DNA of 64,000 nt from Tragulus kanchil. Lineage: Eukaryota; Chordata; Mammalia; Artiodactyla; Tragulidae. The position numbers and the translations under genes were made by a program. The notes beneath the pieces were generated by a model. It did not search any database. It was not told the origin of the DNA and was given only the letters and a program-made list of their open reading frames with translations. Position 1 is the first letter of the stretch. The number at the start of each line of letters is the position of its first letter. This document shows, one piece after another, positions 63,426 through 64,000 of the stretch. Location of the stretch: contig JAIOJX010000032.1 in assembly GCA_022376925.1 (NCBI GenBank), positions 171,331,979 to 171,395,978 of the forward strand. The letters run 5' to 3'.

Positions 63426-64000
63426 GGGCTTCCCCAGAGGCTCAGACGATAAAGAATCCGCCTGCAAAACAAACACAAAAAACAAGGCTTCCCTGGTGGT
63501 CCAGTGGGTAAGGACACCGCCTTGCAGTGCAAGGGGCGCCGGTTCGATCCCTGGCCTGGGAAGATCCCACGTGCCGCGGAGCAGCTGGACCGATGTGTCC
63601 AATTGCCGAGTCGGAGCTCTGGAGCGCATGCGCCCAAAGCCGGTGCTCTGCGGCGACAGATGCCACCGCGATGGAAGGCCCACACGGGCCAAAGAACAAA
63701 GACGGATGAACATAGAGAAACGAAAGACCAATAGAAGTGGCCCGCCTGCTCCCCTCCCTCCCCAACCCGACCCCTGCCCAAAGTAAATAAATAAATAAAT
63801 CTTTAAAAAAAAAAAACACAAAAAAACCAGAATCTGCCGCAGCGCAGGAGTTTCCCAGGTTTGATCCCTGGGTCGGGAGGATCCCTGGAGAAGGGAGTGT
63901 TCACCCACTCCAGTGTTCTGGCCTGGAGTGTTCCGTGGACAGAGGAGCCTGGCAGCCTGTAGTCCGTGGGGTCGCAGAGTCGGACGGGACTCGGGGTCAG
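63426..64000 (+). repeat. Bov-A2 split by a tRNA-derived SINE
   Basis: Bov-A2 head at 63426-63470 (GGGCTTCCCCAGAGGCTCAG) resumes at 63828 (GAATCTGCCGCAGCGCAGGA ... GGACAGAGGAGCCTGGCAGC) and runs to the window end. Between them is a complete SINE, 63485-63825 (GGCTTCCCTGGTGGTCCAGT ... GCGCATGCGCCC, A-rich tail). Confidence 0.85.

Overview
The window is nuclear DNA from a ruminant, most probably a bovid. The evidence is dense ruminant-restricted repeats on both strands: Bov-A2 and tRNA-derived (Bov-tA/CHR-type) SINEs, BovB (RTE) LINE pieces, and older L1 and MIR remnants. I cannot name the species from the sequence.

One protein-coding gene is recognisable: HSP90AA1, the stress-inducible cytosolic chaperone HSP90-alpha, on the + strand from about 29.6 to 36.5 kb. 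Its ten coding exons, with consensus splice sites, join to a 2202-nt reading frame (733 residues plus stop, ending MEEVD). A TATA box and an array of heat-shock elements precede it. Everything else (1-29 kb and 36.5-64 kb) is intergenic: repeats, microsatellites, two CpG-rich patches, one solo endogenous-retrovirus LTR, and unique sequence without a supportable gene.

The most striking property is structural. At least 16 times the sequence jumps back and repeats the preceding ~1.07-1.13 kb head to tail. Junctions lie near 6018, 7966, 9786, 11906, 14570, 22344, 24207, 30364, 34194, 37108, 43009, 46658, 53268, 55206, 58195 and 60948. The repeated unit is nearly constant in length but has no common content: it may be promoter and exons, SINEs or unique DNA. 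Several copies are degraded exactly at the junction. One region present three times shows an A-B-A pattern of variants. I read this as overlapping assembly pieces joined end to end without merging the overlap, sometimes from alternating haplotypes. About 17.5 kb of the 64 kb would then be redundant and the true locus about 46.5 kb.

The duplications cut into HSP90AA1 three times. Promoter, exon 1, exon 2 and a scrambled exon 3 occur before the intact set. Exons 7-9 are repeated, the first of the repeated exons without its acceptor. The last exon with its 3' UTR is repeated. Reading the intact exons gives a normal gene; reading the locus literally gives a rearranged one.

Layout: 1-4.9 kb, SINE-rich intergenic; 4.9-15.7 kb, five overlapping duplications; 15.7-21.2 kb, unduplicated intergenic with SINEs and an L1 piece; 21.2-25.3 kb, two chained duplications; 25.3-29.2 kb, old LINE/MIR remnants, a CpG-rich patch and the upstream flank; 29.2-38.2 kb, HSP90AA1 with three duplications; 38.2-52.1 kb, nested L1/BovB/SINE clusters, two duplications and a solo LTR; 52.1-56.3 kb, BovB end and a CpG-rich X-box/CRE element in three copies; 56.3-64 kb, SINEs, two duplications and G-rich unique sequence.
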